From contig CAZZCN010000121.1 in NCBI GenBank assembly GCA_964652975.1, positions 1 to 6,843 on the forward strand: DNA of 6,843 bases, read 5' to 3'. Every line of letters starts with the position of its first letter. Position 1 is the stretch's first letter. A program made the position numbers and the translations under genes. This stretch comes from CAZZCN01 sp964652975 (lineage in GTDB: Bacteria > Bacillota > Clostridia > Saccharofermentanales > UBA5734). Shown here piece by piece: positions 6,665-6,843 of the stretch. The notes under the pieces were generated by a model. That model did not search any database. It was not told the DNA's origin and saw only the letters and a program-made list of their open reading frames with translations.

Positions 6665-6843
6665 ATGGAAAAAATTATATTTAAAAAACAAATTTCATTC
6701 ATATTGAGTGCGGTTATATTGATTTCATCAATATTTATTGCACCGATTGTTGCGAATGGTGAAATTACTTTTACGGGAGAAGAGGGTATGACTGTTCTTC
6801 TAGACGGCTCGAATAGCAAAATAAGATTTGATATTGATAAAAC
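6665..6843 (+). CDS. Exported protein of unknown function (N-terminal 59 residues, runs off the window)
   Basis: The frame opens at ATG 6665 and stays open to the window edge. It begins MEKIIFKKQISFILSAVILI, continues hydrophobic through SSIFIAPIVANG and then turns polar (EITFTGEEGMTVLLDG). This is a Sec signal peptide with a likely cut near IVA or VANG; there is no lipobox cysteine, so the product is probably secreted or held by a later anchor. The visible mature part alternates in a beta-strand pattern, as in a beta-sandwich or carbohydrate-binding domain, but 30 residues are too few to name it. It starts 44 bases after the binding-protein stop with no terminator between, so it probably belongs to the same operon and may act on the same glycan. 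Confidence 0.75.
   Translation, partial: MEKIIFKKQISFILSAVILISSIFIAPIVANGEITFTGEEGMTVLLDGSNSKIRFDIDK

Noticed and set aside
6604..6819. 71-codon open frame on the - strand at the right end
   Set aside because: It is antisense to a + strand gene with a good ribosome binding site and signal peptide, and has no recognisable content.

Overview
The window is visibly AT-rich, with Gram-positive-type ribosome binding sites (GAAGGAG, AAGGAGGG) and two lipoprotein signal peptides. It contains the end of a carbohydrate ABC transporter permease of the MalG/LplC type and a matching LplA-like solute-binding lipoprotein. This suggests a Firmicute, most likely a saprophytic Clostridia member and less likely a Paenibacillus relative. 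That assignment is an inference from style; there is no rRNA or marker gene here.

All genes lie on the + strand with no visible terminator between them, so they are probably one operon. The order is: (1) the last 50 codons of a sugar-transporter inner-membrane permease (to 154); (2) a 1083-residue protein without a signal peptide (177-3428), which I read as a cytoplasmic glycosidase-like enzyme with GH42-like architecture, that is, a barrel with a DEP motif, a Rossmann-like 'trimerisation' domain and a C-terminal beta domain, preceded by about 390 residues of extra N-terminal sequence; (3) a 413-residue lipoprotein (3506-4747) with a serine-rich tether and a barrel-like region that also carries a DEP motif; (4) a 620-residue solute-binding lipoprotein (4758-6620) with an unexpected four-cysteine zinc ribbon between its lipid anchor and its binding domain; (5) the start of another exported protein (6665 to the window end). 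The longest gap without a gene is 77 bases.

The working model is a glycan-uptake locus. The DEP lipoprotein would act on a glycan at the cell surface, the solute-binding protein would capture the released oligosaccharide, the permease(s) would import it, and the large cytoplasmic enzyme would degrade it. The substrate cannot be read from the sequence. Neither enzyme belongs to a family I recognise with certainty. The most unusual items are the zinc-ribbon solute-binding protein and the pairing of an inside and an outside DEP-motif protein in one transport operon.
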